From NCBI RefSeq assembly GCF_030527935.1, contig NZ_JAUMZV010000001.1:62001-126000 (forward strand): 64,000 bases of DNA. Direction: 5' to 3'. The stretch is from Kingella sp. (in: b-proteobacteria). Its GTDB lineage: Bacteria > Pseudomonadota > Gammaproteobacteria > Burkholderiales > Neisseriaceae. Shown here one piece after another: positions 1 through 7,517 of the stretch (the first letter of the stretch is position 1; every line of letters starts with the position of its first letter). Position numbers and translations under genes: made by a program. Below the pieces are notes generated by a model. The model was not told the DNA's origin. It did not search any database and was given only the letters and a program-made list of their open reading frames with translations.

Positions 1-113
1 GCAACGGCGCGGAAATATTGGGCTTGCACGAACATATTTCTGATGAAACGCGCCAGCGTTTGACCCATGCAGACGACTGCGGTTTTCCGTTTCCCGCGCC
101 CAACCCCATTTAA
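1..113 (+). CDS. C-terminal end of an unidentified protein (partial)
   Basis: The window opens inside a reading frame that starts at base 3 and ends with TAA at 111-113. The visible tail is about 36 residues, is rich in polar residues and ends in FPFPAPNPI. The next gene starts 12 bases later on the same strand, so it is probably the upstream member of the same transcription unit. Too little is visible to name a family. Confidence 0.6.
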   Translation, partial: NGAEILGLHEHISDETRQRLTHADDCGFPFPAPNPI

Positions 114-125
114 GGCAGCCTGAAC

Positions 126-518
126 ATGGACATAAACGACATTCCCCAAGACCAAAGCGCAAGCTACGGCGGACACAAAAAAATCATCTACGGCACGCAG
201 GGCGGGCATTACCAAGCAGCTACCAGCAGCGGCTGGGACACCGAAGCCTACGCCACCGCGCTTGCCGTGCAGGAATTGGACGCGCAAACCGAAGCCGCCC
301 GCGCTGCCGTGTTGCGCGGCGAATTTTCCCCGTTGTATTACCAAATGTTCCGCGCCCGACACGACATCGCCAGCCTTGCCACCGCCGCAGGCTTTTGGCA
401 ATGGCAGACGCGTCGCCATCTGCACCCTGCCGTGTTCGCCAAACTGCCCGAGCGCGTGTTGCAGCAATACGCCGACGCACTCAATATCAGCGTGGCGCAG
501 TTGAAAAGCACCGATTGA
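126..518 (+). CDS. Hypothetical protein, 130 aa, possible small DNA-binding fold
   Basis: I do not recognise the family. The ATG follows a DUS that runs almost into the start codon, and no clear Shine-Dalgarno sequence is visible. There is no signal peptide or membrane segment. The C-terminal third (FAKLPERVLQQYADALNISV) resembles the helix-turn-helix end of XRE-like small regulators, where a helix of the type LPxxVLxxYAxAL is followed by a short recognition-like turn. It lies 12 bases after the preceding stop codon and upstream of the BtrH-like gene, so it may belong to the same biosynthetic cluster. The helix-turn-helix reading is inference from residue pattern only. Confidence 0.55.
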   Translation: MDINDIPQDQSASYGGHKKIIYGTQGGHYQAATSSGWDTEAYATALAVQELDAQTEAARAAVLRGEFSPLYYQMFRARHDIASLATAAGFWQWQTRRHLHPAVFAKLPERVLQQYADALNISVAQLKSTD

Positions 519-599
519 ACGTTAAACGCCGTTTCAGGCTGCCTGAAAATCATGCTTGCCTTATTGTTGCTGACGACAAGCAGCATTGGTTAAAAATTC

Positions 600-705
600 T
601 GAAACCTGTTCCTTCTCCCGCTGGCGGGGGAAGGCTAGGAAGGGGTGGTAGGTCAAACAGCCACCCCCACCCTAACCCTCCCCCGCCAGCGGGTGAGGGA
701 ATGGG
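600..705. repeat. Dispersed hairpin repeat, first copy
   Basis: The gap between the 130-aa gene and the BtrH-like gene (519-811) holds a roughly 105-base inverted repeat. The arm CCTTCTCCCGCTGGCGGGGG near 611 pairs imperfectly with CTCCCCCGCCAGCGGGTGAG near 677. A GGGGTGG/CCACCCC pair lies inside. A second, shorter copy in reverse orientation lies at about 19165-19262 between minD and minC. There is no open reading frame, and it resembles a small non-autonomous repeat. A DUS pair flanks it at 535-550 and 740-755. Confidence 0.7.
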
Positions 706-811
706 GTACAGCATACTTTGTATGAACGCCGCCCAACCAGTTTCAGGCTGCCTCCATTATTTATTGTTTTACCCAAGCTGCCGCCCGAAACCACAGAAAG
801 CCCCTTTATCT

Positions 812-1810
812 ATGACCGATTTCCCTCACCAGCACACCGCCCATTGCGAAAGCGGCGTGATGTCCACTCTGCTGCAATACCACGGCTACCCGCTCAACGA
901 AGCCATGATATTCGGCATCGCCCACGCGCTCACCTTTGTGTGGCTGCCCGTAGTCAAACTCAACGGCATGCCGCTGGTTTCCTACCGCACCCCGCCGCGC
1001 AGCATCATCAAACGCACCTGCCGCGCACTCGGCTTGAAACTCAGCGTGCAGAAATTCGCCCGCGCCGACGACGGCAAAACCGCGCTGGACAACGCCCTTG
1101 CATCGGGCAAACTGGTGGGGCTGCAAACTTCCGTGTACTGGCTGCCCTACTTCCCCGAGCAGATGCGCTTTCATTTCAACGCCCACAACCTGCTGGTGTA
1201 CGGCAGAGACGGCGATGATTATTTAATCAGCGACCCCGTGTTTGAAAGCGTGCAACGCTGCCCGAGCGAAGATTTGCAGCGCGCCCGCTTCGCCAAAGGC
1301 GCGCTTGCCGCCAAAGGCATGATGTACACGCTGAAAGTGCCAAGGCAGCCTGAAAACGCCGCCGCCGAACTGCCCGCCGTTATCCGCCGCGCCATCGGCA
1401 AAAACGCCCGCCAAATGCTCGCGCCCGTGTTTTTTGTCGGCGTAAAAGGCATACGCACCGTTGCCCAAAACATTGAAAAGCTGCCTGAAAAACACGATGA
1501 AAAATACCAAAAACTGTTTCTCGGACATTTAGTGCGTATGCAGGAAGAAATCGGCACGGGCGGTGCAGGCTTCCGCTACATCTACGCCTATTTTTTGGAA
1601 CAGGCGGCGCAAATCTGCGGTGAACCTGCTTTTCAGGCTGCTTCCGAAACCATGACCGCCATCGGCGACGCATGGCGGCAGTTCGCCGCGATGTGCGTGA
1701 AACAGTGCAAAAAGCCCGCGCCAGACGGCTGCGCCAAAATCGCCGCTTTTTTGCGCGGGATTGCCGATAAAGAAGAAGCCTTGTGGCGCGATTTAAAACA
1801 AATGAAATAA
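812..1810 (+). CDS. BtrH N-terminal domain protein (ACP-dependent acyltransferase-like)
   Basis: A 332-aa cytosolic protein. The start was placed at the ATG of MTDFPHQHTAHCESG, because the open frame upstream runs through a repeat and a DUS. The N-terminal block with HCESG, the following HGYPLNEAMIFGI stretch, and the mid-protein HNLLVYGRD and YLISDP motifs match the BtrH-N fold (peptidase C39-like) named after the butirosin enzyme. BtrH moves an acyl group from a carrier protein to an amine. The Cys and His of the HCESG block are the plausible active-site residues. An exporter, an acyl carrier protein and ketosynthases lie downstream, which fits acyl transfer from that carrier protein. The substrate is unknown. 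Family assignment is good; exact role is inference. Confidence 0.75.
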   Translation: MTDFPHQHTAHCESGVMSTLLQYHGYPLNEAMIFGIAHALTFVWLPVVKLNGMPLVSYRTPPRSIIKRTCRALGLKLSVQKFARADDGKTALDNALASGKLVGLQTSVYWLPYFPEQMRFHFNAHNLLVYGRDGDDYLISDPVFESVQRCPSEDLQRARFAKGALAAKGMMYTLKVPRQPENAAAELPAVIRRAIGKNARQMLAPVFFVGVKGIRTVAQNIEKLPEKHDEKYQKLFLGHLVRMQEEIGTGGAGFRYIYAYFLEQAAQICGEPAFQAASETMTAIGDAWRQFAAMCVKQCKKPAPDGCAKIAAFLRGIADKEEALWRDLKQMK

Positions 1811-1815
1811 AACAA

Positions 1816-1846
1816 AAAGGTCGTCTGAAACGTTCAGACGACCTTT
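1816..1846. terminator. Hairpin made from an inverted pair of AGGTCGTCTGAA uptake sequences
   Basis: A 14-base arm at 1816-1829 and its exact complement at 1833-1846 are separated by three bases, six bases after the stop codon of the BtrH-like gene. Each arm contains AGGTCGTCTGAA, the uptake dialect known from the Neisseria mucosa group and not the AGGCAGCCTGAA dialect of this genome. The T-run is short (CCTTTG), so termination may be weak and the ABC genes downstream could still be co-transcribed. Confidence 0.75.
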
Positions 1847-1867
1847 GCCGATAATCCTTCCATTTTT

Positions 1868-2761
1868 ATGATTCAAATCCAATCTCTCTCCCACCGCTAC
1901 CCCCGCGCTGACAAGCCCGCGCTGGATAATGTCTCGTTTGACATCGCCGACGGCGAATGCGTGGGGCTGCTCGGGCACAACGGCGCGGGCAAGACCACGC
2001 TGATGTCGCTGTTGGCGGGTTTGCAGCGCGTGCAAAGCGGCGCAATTCTGTTTGACGGCAAGCCGCTGCACCGCCTCTCCCGCGCCGAGCGGCAGAAAAT
2101 CGGGCTGGTGCCGCAGGATTTTGCGTTTTATCCGCAGCTTACGGTGTGGGACAACCTGCTGTTTTTCGCTGCTTTATACAAAATGCGCGACCAAGGTCGT
2201 CTGAAAGATTTGCTGGCACAGGCGGGCTTGCAGGAACACGCGCACAAAGCCGCCAAGCATCTGTCGGGCGGTTTGAAACGCCGCCTGAATTTCGCCATCG
2301 GGCTGGTGAACGCGCCGACTTTGGTGTTTTTGGACGAGATTACCGTGGGCATAGACCCGCAGTCGCGCCGCTTTATTTTGGACAGCGTGGCGGATTTGAC
2401 GCGGCAGGGGGTAACGGTGGTTTACACTTCGCACTATCTGCCTGAAATAGAACAGCTTTGCAGCAAAATCGCGCTGCTGCAACACGGGCGGCTGGTGTAT
2501 CAGGGCAGCCTGAACGCGCTGTTGGACGCGCAGGCGCAGACGGTGCGCTTTGTTACCGAGCCGCCGCTGTCGTCTGAAACCCTTGCCGCGCTACAAGCCG
2601 CGCCGCTGGATAATCGCGGCATGATGCAGACCGCGCACGATGCGGCGGCGGTGTATGCGGCGTTGCAAAACAGCGGCGCGAAGATTTGCTACTTCCAGCA
2701 GGGACACGGCTCGCTGGAAGCGTTTTATTTGGACTTTTTGCGCCGCGAAACGGAAACATAA
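1868..2761 (+). CDS. ABC transporter ATP-binding protein (ABC-2 exporter type)
   Basis: A 297-aa ATPase subunit. It has Walker A GHNGAGKTT near residue 36, the Q-loop VPQDF, the ABC signature LSGGLKRRL and Walker B LVFLDEITVGID. The extended C-terminal part after the switch His (YTSHYLPE) is typical of drug, polysaccharide or lipid exporters of the DrrA/CcmA type. The permease partner starts about 200 bases downstream on the same strand. With the BtrH-like, ACP and KS genes, it probably exports the product of the cluster. One AGGTCGTCTGAA uptake sequence lies inside the gene at 2194-2205. Confidence 0.9.
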   Translation: MIQIQSLSHRYPRADKPALDNVSFDIADGECVGLLGHNGAGKTTLMSLLAGLQRVQSGAILFDGKPLHRLSRAERQKIGLVPQDFAFYPQLTVWDNLLFFAALYKMRDQGRLKDLLAQAGLQEHAHKAAKHLSGGLKRRLNFAIGLVNAPTLVFLDEITVGIDPQSRRFILDSVADLTRQGVTVVYTSHYLPEIEQLCSKIALLQHGRLVYQGSLNALLDAQAQTVRFVTEPPLSSETLAALQAAPLDNRGMMQTAHDAAAVYAALQNSGAKICYFQQGHGSLEAFYLDFLRRETET

Positions 2762-2765
2762 AATC

Positions 2766-2933
2766 AGGCAGCCTGAAACCTTTGCAAAACCCCTAACAGC
2801 AGCCTGAAACACAAGAACTGCCGTCATTCCCGCGCAGGCGGGAATCTTGTTTGATATTCAAAAATCATTTTAAAAACAATTTGTTGCAAAAATCCAACCA
2901 AGATTCCCGCCAGCGTGGGAATGACGGCGACAA
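2766..2933. repeat. NIME-like cassette with paired dRS3-type repeats, copy 1
   Basis: Two 20-base palindromes of the form ATTCCC-N8-GGGAAT, at 2826-2845 and 2903-2922, face each other across about 57 AT-rich bases. A DUS and a CCTTTGCAAAAC block precede them. dRS3 repeats with this consensus are known in Neisseria as units of intergenic mosaic elements and as insertion sites of the MDA filamentous phage. Near-copies lie at 22303-22470 and 25081-25300. This one sits between the ATPase and permease genes and runs to within about 30 bases of the permease start. Confidence 0.85.
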
Positions 2934-2962
2934 TATTGCCGAATCACCGACAGGACTTTCCC

Positions 2963-4213
2963 ATGATTGCCGCGTCTTTAATCAAAGAACTGAAACTACT
3001 CAGCCGCGACCTGCACGGCTTGGCTGTGCTGTTCGTGATGCCGATTACCTTTATGCTGATTATGTCGCTGGCTCTGAGCCGCGATGCCGACCCACACGAA
3101 GGCAGCCGCATCGCGCTGGTAGGCGTTTCAGACGACATCATCAACAAACCGTTCGCCGCCGCGCTGGAACAGGACGGCATCCGCGTAACGCTGATGCAGC
3201 CTGAAAAGCTCGCCGAAGCCAAAAACGGCCTGCACGACAAGCGTTTCCAACTGGTTTTGCACAATCCCAACCGCGTTTCAGACGACCTTGCCGACAGCAA
3301 ACCCTTGCAGATTTACATTGCCCCCGATACCGAGCCGTCTTGGCTGGCGGCGGTGAAAGGCGTGCTGCGCCAGCATTACACCGAAACGCGCATCAACGCC
3401 TATTTTGACGGCAGCGGCATCAAAATTGACAACAAAAAACTGCCGCAAACCGTGCGCCGAGAAATCCAGAAAAAAGTAGATGAAAAAAACACCGAACAGC
3501 TTGACGCGGTCAGCGCGTTTTTACACCGCCCGATGCTGGAAGAACACTATTTGAGCGCGGGCAGCGGCGCGGTCGCCAAGCCCAACGCCGTGCAGCACAG
3601 CGTGCCCGCTTGGCTGATTTTCGGTATGTTTTTCATTATGATACCGCTGTCTAACGTGATGGCTTTGGAGCGGCAGACCAACACGATTACGCGGCTGCGG
3701 CTGGCGCGGGCGGGCGCGGCGGGGCTGATAGCCGCCAAACTCGTGCCGTATTTTCTGATTAACCAATTGCAGTTTGCAGGTATGCTGCTGCTCGGGCGTT
3801 ACCTGCTGCCTGAAATCGGCGTCAGCGCGCTGGTGCTGAACGGCAGCCTTGCGCTCTACGCGCTGCTGTCCGCCGCCGTTTCCGCCGCCGCGCTCGGCTA
3901 CGCGCTGCTGGTCAGCGTGTGTGCCAAATCCACCGAACACGCCGTGGTGCTGGGTGGCGGCGGCATTATCCTGATGGCGGCACTCGGCGGCATCATGGTG
4001 CCAGCCCATGTGATGCCCGAAACCATGCAGCAGCTCACTTGGGTGTCGCCGATGGCATGGGGCTTAAAAGCGTTTCAAGCCCTGCTGCTCAACCGCAGCG
4101 GCCTGCATGGCATCGCGCCCTATCTCGCGCTGCTGGCGGGGTTTGCAGCCGTGTCGCTGGCGGCGGCGGTGTGGGTGTATCACAGGCAGTTGCGCACGCA
4201 GGTGCGGTTTTAG
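2963..4213 (+). CDS. ABC-2 type transporter permease
   Basis: A 416-aa membrane subunit. The chosen start, MIAASLIKELKLL, lies after the dRS3 repeat; an in-frame ATG at 2915 lies inside the repeat and is less likely. One N-terminal transmembrane helix (LAVLFVMPITFMLIMSLAL) is followed by a long extracytoplasmic domain of about 180 residues. About five helices follow, starting at VPAWLIFGMFFIMIPL. This is the usual ABC-2/DrrB-like layout with an extended periplasmic loop (YhhJ-type). The AGGTCGTCTGAA uptake dialect is present at 3277-3288, with a one-mismatch copy at 3127-3138. It pairs with the preceding ATPase gene. Confidence 0.88.
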   Translation: MIAASLIKELKLLSRDLHGLAVLFVMPITFMLIMSLALSRDADPHEGSRIALVGVSDDIINKPFAAALEQDGIRVTLMQPEKLAEAKNGLHDKRFQLVLHNPNRVSDDLADSKPLQIYIAPDTEPSWLAAVKGVLRQHYTETRINAYFDGSGIKIDNKKLPQTVRREIQKKVDEKNTEQLDAVSAFLHRPMLEEHYLSAGSGAVAKPNAVQHSVPAWLIFGMFFIMIPLSNVMALERQTNTITRLRLARAGAAGLIAAKLVPYFLINQLQFAGMLLLGRYLLPEIGVSALVLNGSLALYALLSAAVSAAALGYALLVSVCAKSTEHAVVLGGGGIILMAALGGIMVPAHVMPETMQQLTWVSPMAWGLKAFQALLLNRSGLHGIAPYLALLAGFAAVSLAAAVWVYHRQLRTQVRF

Positions 4214-4239
4214 GCAGCCTGAAAATCAATTCGTGATTA

Positions 4240-4869
4240 TTACTCAGGCGACCTGTTCCATGCCGACACAGCCACTGCACTTTGCCGCAGCGTGCGATGC
4301 CCAACCTGCTTACCCTTGCCAACCGCAATCAGCATCACATCAAGATAGCGTTCGGGCAAATTTAAAATTTGGCGCATTTCATCACGGCGATAACCCGCCA
4401 TCGGCACAGTCTGCCAACCAGCGGATTCGGCAGTAAGCATAAACGACATCGCCCACAAACCGCAGTCAAGCGCAAGGCTGCGCTGAATATCGGTTTCAGC
4501 AAACGGCTGGTAAAAACCCATCGCAGCCTGAACCAGGAAATCACGAATAACTGCATCAAAACAACCATCTTCAAATTCTTCCTGATGAATACGGCGCAAA
4601 TTGGATTCGCCATAGGCTTCACGGTCGCCAAGTAACACCAGCACGGCAGACGCAGTCAATATCTGCTCCTGCCCGTAAGCAATGGGCAATAGGCGTTTGC
4701 GTATGACAGGGTCAGTCAACACCATCACGCGCCACGGCTGGGCATTGTTGCTGCTGGGCGCGTAATTGGCTTGGTTAATCAACGTTTCCAACTCAACGCG
4801 GGTAATGGATACGGCAGGGTCAAAATGACGGGTAGAGCGGCGGTTTTGCAACAGGGTTTGCAGGTTCAC
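4240..4869 (-). CDS. Nitroreductase family protein
   Basis: A 209-aa FMN-dependent oxidoreductase. The N-terminus RRSTRHFDP and the following NYAPSSNNAQPWRV block are the classic flavin-binding signature of the nitroreductase superfamily. The central MGFYQPFAE and the C-terminal GYRRDEMRQILNLPE blocks also fit. It is divergently arranged with an HxlR regulator, a pair often seen for quinone- or electrophile-responsive nitroreductases. The gene interrupts an otherwise same-strand biosynthetic cluster, so it may be an independent insertion. The physiological substrate is unknown. Confidence 0.88.
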   Translation of the reverse strand: MNLQTLLQNRRSTRHFDPAVSITRVELETLINQANYAPSSNNAQPWRVMVLTDPVIRKRLLPIAYGQEQILTASAVLVLLGDREAYGESNLRRIHQEEFEDGCFDAVIRDFLVQAAMGFYQPFAETDIQRSLALDCGLWAMSFMLTAESAGWQTVPMAGYRRDEMRQILNLPERYLDVMLIAVGKGKQVGHRTLRQSAVAVSAWNRSPE

Positions 4870-4938
4870 GGTTTATCCTTTGTCGTTGAAAACCGTTATA
4901 CTACCGTTTTTAAAATCAAATAAAAACAAGGAACTAAA

Positions 4939-4980
4939 ATGTGCGATAAGCACCTTTCGGTAAGTTTTCAAACAAAATAG
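4939..4980 (+). other. 13-codon open frame in frame with the HxlR gene and closed by TAG
   Basis: An ATG at 4939 has a well-spaced AAGGA (4928-4932) and encodes MCDKHLSVSFQTK before TAG at 4978-4980. The frame then continues without another stop through ELATT into the ATG at 4996 of the HxlR regulator. This could be the true N-terminus of the regulator cut off by a CAG-to-TAG change, or a leader peptide. The downstream start has a weaker and more distant AGGAA. Confidence 0.6.
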
Positions 4981-4995
4981 GAACTTGCAACAACA

Positions 4996-5343
4996 ATGTT
5001 TTCTGCAATTGAATTAACAATGAAACTGGTGGGCGGGAAATGGAAATGCCTGATACTTTATTATCTCGGCGGCGGCGCACACCGCACACGCGATTTACTG
5101 GAAAAATTGAACGGTATCAGCCAAAAAGTGCTGACCGAACAACTGCGCCAACTTGAAGCCGATGGTTTGATTGAGCGTGAAGTATTTGCCGAAGTGCCGC
5201 CGCGCGTGGAATACCGCCTAAGCACAGAAGGACAAACGTTTCTACCTGTGCTTTATACCTTGTGTAACTGGGGCAAAGATTATGGCTTGCGCCATGATTA
5301 CGAAATCAGTCCTTGTCCGCAGCCAGTTGATTTGACAATGTAG
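4996..5343 (+). CDS. HxlR-family winged-helix transcriptional regulator
   Basis: A 115-aa regulator with the diagnostic block LVGGKWKCLILYYL near the N-terminus. It is followed by the winged-helix segment containing ISQKVLTEQLRQLE and the wing VPPRVEYRLS, which together are HxlR signatures. It lies divergent to the nitroreductase gene and probably controls it, often in response to electrophiles or quinones through a cysteine in this family. The Cys in KWKC could serve, but the usual N-terminal Cys before the GGKWK block would lie in the region upstream of the internal TAG. The TATACT-like box between the two genes (near 4897) is a possible promoter element. Confidence 0.88.
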   Translation: MFSAIELTMKLVGGKWKCLILYYLGGGAHRTRDLLEKLNGISQKVLTEQLRQLEADGLIEREVFAEVPPRVEYRLSTEGQTFLPVLYTLCNWGKDYGLRHDYEISPCPQPVDLTM

Positions 5344-5380
5344 CTTGCGTTATCTTCCATCATCTGCCCGCCCCTTTTTC

Positions 5381-5405
5381 AGGCAGCCTGAAAGGTCGTC
5401 TGAAA
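5381..5405 (+). repeat. Two DUS dialects fused head to tail
   Basis: AGGCAGCCTGAA (5381-5392) is followed with no gap by AGGTCGTCTGAA (5393-5404), just before the acyl carrier protein gene. The first is the Kingella-type uptake sequence of this genome and the second the Neisseria mucosa-type. The junction marks a place where resident and foreign dialects meet. Confidence 0.85.
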
Positions 5406-5429
5406 CCCCAAAAGAAAAAAGTCCCCACC

Positions 5430-5720
5430 ATGCCCTACACCTTCACCCTAGCCCCCGAAGCCCTAGAAACCGAATTAAAAAAACTCATCTTGCAGGAAGC
5501 CGACAAAACCGATGCGCTTGACCTGCCCGACTTTTCAGACGACCTGATGCTGTTCGGTGATGTCAGCCCCATCGGCTTGGATTCGCTGGACGCGCTGCAA
5601 ATCAGCGTGGCGTTGCAGCAGCATTTTAAAGTGCGTTTGCAGGGCGACCGCATGGTGCGCAAACACATGATGTGCGTGCGCGATTTGGCGGCGTTTGTCC
5701 GCGCGGAGCACGGCGCATGA
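5430..5720 (+). CDS. Acyl carrier protein (phosphopantetheine-binding)
   Basis: A 96-aa carrier protein. The motif IGLDSLDALQISVAL holds the GxDSLD serine that receives the 4-phosphopantetheine arm. The acidic stretch before it and helix pattern after it fit an ACP of a specialised fatty-acid or polyketide pathway. The last bases overlap the ketosynthase start (ATGA), so translation is probably coupled. It most likely carries the chain made by the two following ketosynthase-family proteins and donated by the BtrH-like protein. No dedicated phosphopantetheinyl transferase is in the window. Confidence 0.88.
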   Translation: MPYTFTLAPEALETELKKLILQEADKTDALDLPDFSDDLMLFGDVSPIGLDSLDALQISVALQQHFKVRLQGDRMVRKHMMCVRDLAAFVRAEHGA

Positions 5721-6754
5721 CTTGGCTGTGCGGCGCGGCGGCAACGTGCGCGGCAAACCCGCAGCGCGGTTTCAGGCAGCCTGAAACGCTGGATTTTGTC
5801 TTTCTCAACCAGTCGCAACGCGCCAAATACTACCGCGCCTTTGCGCCCGACAGCCTTTCCCGCGCCCAGCTTGCCGACACCGCCGAGCAGCATTTGCGCC
5901 GCGCCGCTGAAAACGCGCTCTGGCAGCCTGAAAGCTGGCACACCGCGCCCGTGTTTGTCGCCTCCAGCGCGTATCTGATTTCCGAATACGAAAACCGCCG
6001 CCTGTCGGGCGAGCCGCCGCCCGAAAACCACCTGCTGCACCTTTCAGACGACCTTGTCCGCCGCAGCGGCAACCGCAGCATCTTCAACACCGCCACCGCC
6101 TGCACTTCTGCCGCCCACGCGCTGATGCAGGCGCACCGCTTTTTGTCGCACGGCTTGGCGGAACGCGCCTTTGTGCTGGGCATAGAAAACCTGAACCGCC
6201 TGACGCTGCTGCATTTTCACAGCTTGGGCTTGTTCGCGGACGAATACCGCCCGTTCGGCGGCAACGGTTTGATTTTGGGCGAAGGCGTGGCAGCTTTGGC
6301 ACTCTCCGCCGCCGCGCCGCAACAAGGCAGCCTGAAACTCATCGCCACCGCCGCCAACACAGGCAGCGAACTGGTGCAAAGCGATGTGGAAAAACAAACC
6401 CAGCTTATCCGCCGCGTCTTGGAGCAAGCCCATCTCGCCCCGCGCGACATCGCTTTCGTCAAAACCCACGGCATCGGCACGGCAGACACCGACACCGCCG
6501 AGCTTGCCGTGCTAAACCGCGTTTTCGGCATACCGCCGCCGCTGGTTGCCTTCAAACCGCAAATCGGGCACACGCTCGGCGCAAGTGCCGCGCTGGAAAC
6601 CGCCCTGCTCGCCCAAGCCCTGCACAGCCGCACACTTGCCGACACCGGCGGGCGCGCAATCCCCCTTTCAGACGACCTTTACTGCCTTGCCCACCATTTC
6701 GGTTTCGGCGGCAGCAACACCGCAAGCATCTGGCAATGGAAACCATCGATTTAA
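5717..6754 (+). CDS. Beta-ketoacyl-ACP synthase (KAS I/II type)
   Basis: A 345-aa condensing enzyme. The start at 5717 overlaps the ACP stop by four bases. The complete Cys-His-His triad is visible: Cys129 in TATACTSAAHA, His251 in VKTHGIGTADTDTAEL and His285 in PQIGHTLGASAALE. The C-terminal HHFGFGGSNT motif is also typical. At 345 residues it is shorter than the usual 410, with a reduced N-terminal part, as in ketosynthases of aryl-polyene-like clusters. Foreign-dialect DUS (TTCAGACGACCT) lie at 6043-6054 and 6667-6678. It should extend the chain on the adjacent ACP. Confidence 0.88.
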   Translation: MTWLCGAAATCAANPQRGFRQPETLDFVFLNQSQRAKYYRAFAPDSLSRAQLADTAEQHLRRAAENALWQPESWHTAPVFVASSAYLISEYENRRLSGEPPPENHLLHLSDDLVRRSGNRSIFNTATACTSAAHALMQAHRFLSHGLAERAFVLGIENLNRLTLLHFHSLGLFADEYRPFGGNGLILGEGVAALALSAAAPQQGSLKLIATAANTGSELVQSDVEKQTQLIRRVLEQAHLAPRDIAFVKTHGIGTADTDTAELAVLNRVFGIPPPLVAFKPQIGHTLGASAALETALLAQALHSRTLADTGGRAIPLSDDLYCLAHHFGFGGSNTASIWQWKPSI

Positions 6755-7461
6755 ACGTCCGCATTACCGCCGCCGCCCGTTTTGACACCAATGCGGCAAC
6801 GCCTGTCAAACAGCTCAAAGCCGCGCTGCAACAGCAAAGCGGCACAGACCCGCGCCGTCTCAGCCGCCTGAGCTTAATCGCCGCGCTCGGCGCAAACCTG
6901 CTCAAACACAGCCGCCCCATCGCGCCAAACTGCGCCGTTTACGCCGCCGCACCGTTTTCATCGCCATCGGTGTTTGAAAAAATGGCGGACAACGTGCTGA
7001 ACCACGCCGCCGCCATGCCTTTTGACTTCATCGCCAACCTGCACAACGCACCCGCCTTCCACGCCGCGCAAACGCTGGGCAGCCACGTCGCAACCGTGTT
7101 TATCCCCGCGCACAGGCAAAACCCGTTTTACCCTCTGCTCGCCGCCGCCCTGTCGCTCGACGCAGACGGACAAGCCGCAGTCGGCTGGTGCTACGAACAC
7201 CAGCACGAACACCGCAGCACCGCAGAAGGCAGCGTCTGGCTGCTGCTGGAACACGGCATGGAGCGCGGCACGGCGGTGCGGGTGCAGCGCAATCGCGCGG
7301 CGATAAGCGGCGAAAGCATGACGCAATCGGACGGATATTATTGGCAAGCCGTGTGCGACTGGCTGGATAGGCAGCCTGAAAACGAGAGCGTACTGAATGC
7401 GGGCGATTGGGATTTACTGGTTGATGCGGCAGATTGGGCGGTGGTACGGGAAAGTGTTTGA
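6736..7461 (+). CDS. Ketosynthase-like protein without the active-site cysteine (chain-length-factor-like)
   Basis: A 241-aa protein whose start overlaps the ketosynthase gene by 19 bases. The segment PCAVYAAAPFSS-like at residue 65 onward, LHNAPAFHAAQTLG and the GSVWLLLEHG block resemble the N-terminal half of ketosynthases (Ketoacyl-synt_2 family). No TACxS active-site motif is present. In aryl polyene and type II polyketide clusters such proteins pair with an active ketosynthase and tune chain length. The C-terminal RQPEN is encoded by a DUS. The chain-length role is inferred from family and position. Confidence 0.7.
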   Translation: METIDLNVRITAAARFDTNAATPVKQLKAALQQQSGTDPRRLSRLSLIAALGANLLKHSRPIAPNCAVYAAAPFSSPSVFEKMADNVLNHAAAMPFDFIANLHNAPAFHAAQTLGSHVATVFIPAHRQNPFYPLLAAALSLDADGQAAVGWCYEHQHEHRSTAEGSVWLLLEHGMERGTAVRVQRNRAAISGESMTQSDGYYWQAVCDWLDRQPENESVLNAGDWDLLVDAADWAVVRESV

Positions 7462-7517
7462 GCAAGCAAAAGGCAGCCTGAAATGGGGGGGTATTTTCAG
7501 GCTGCCTGCCAAAATGA

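Noticed and set aside
395..811. Long N-terminal extension of the BtrH-like protein
   Set aside because: The open frame passes through another gene, a dispersed repeat and DUS; it is open by chance because of high GC.
2915..2962. Longer N-terminus of the ABC permease
   Set aside because: The upstream ATG lies inside a dRS3 repeat and would add residues without membrane character before the normal first helix.
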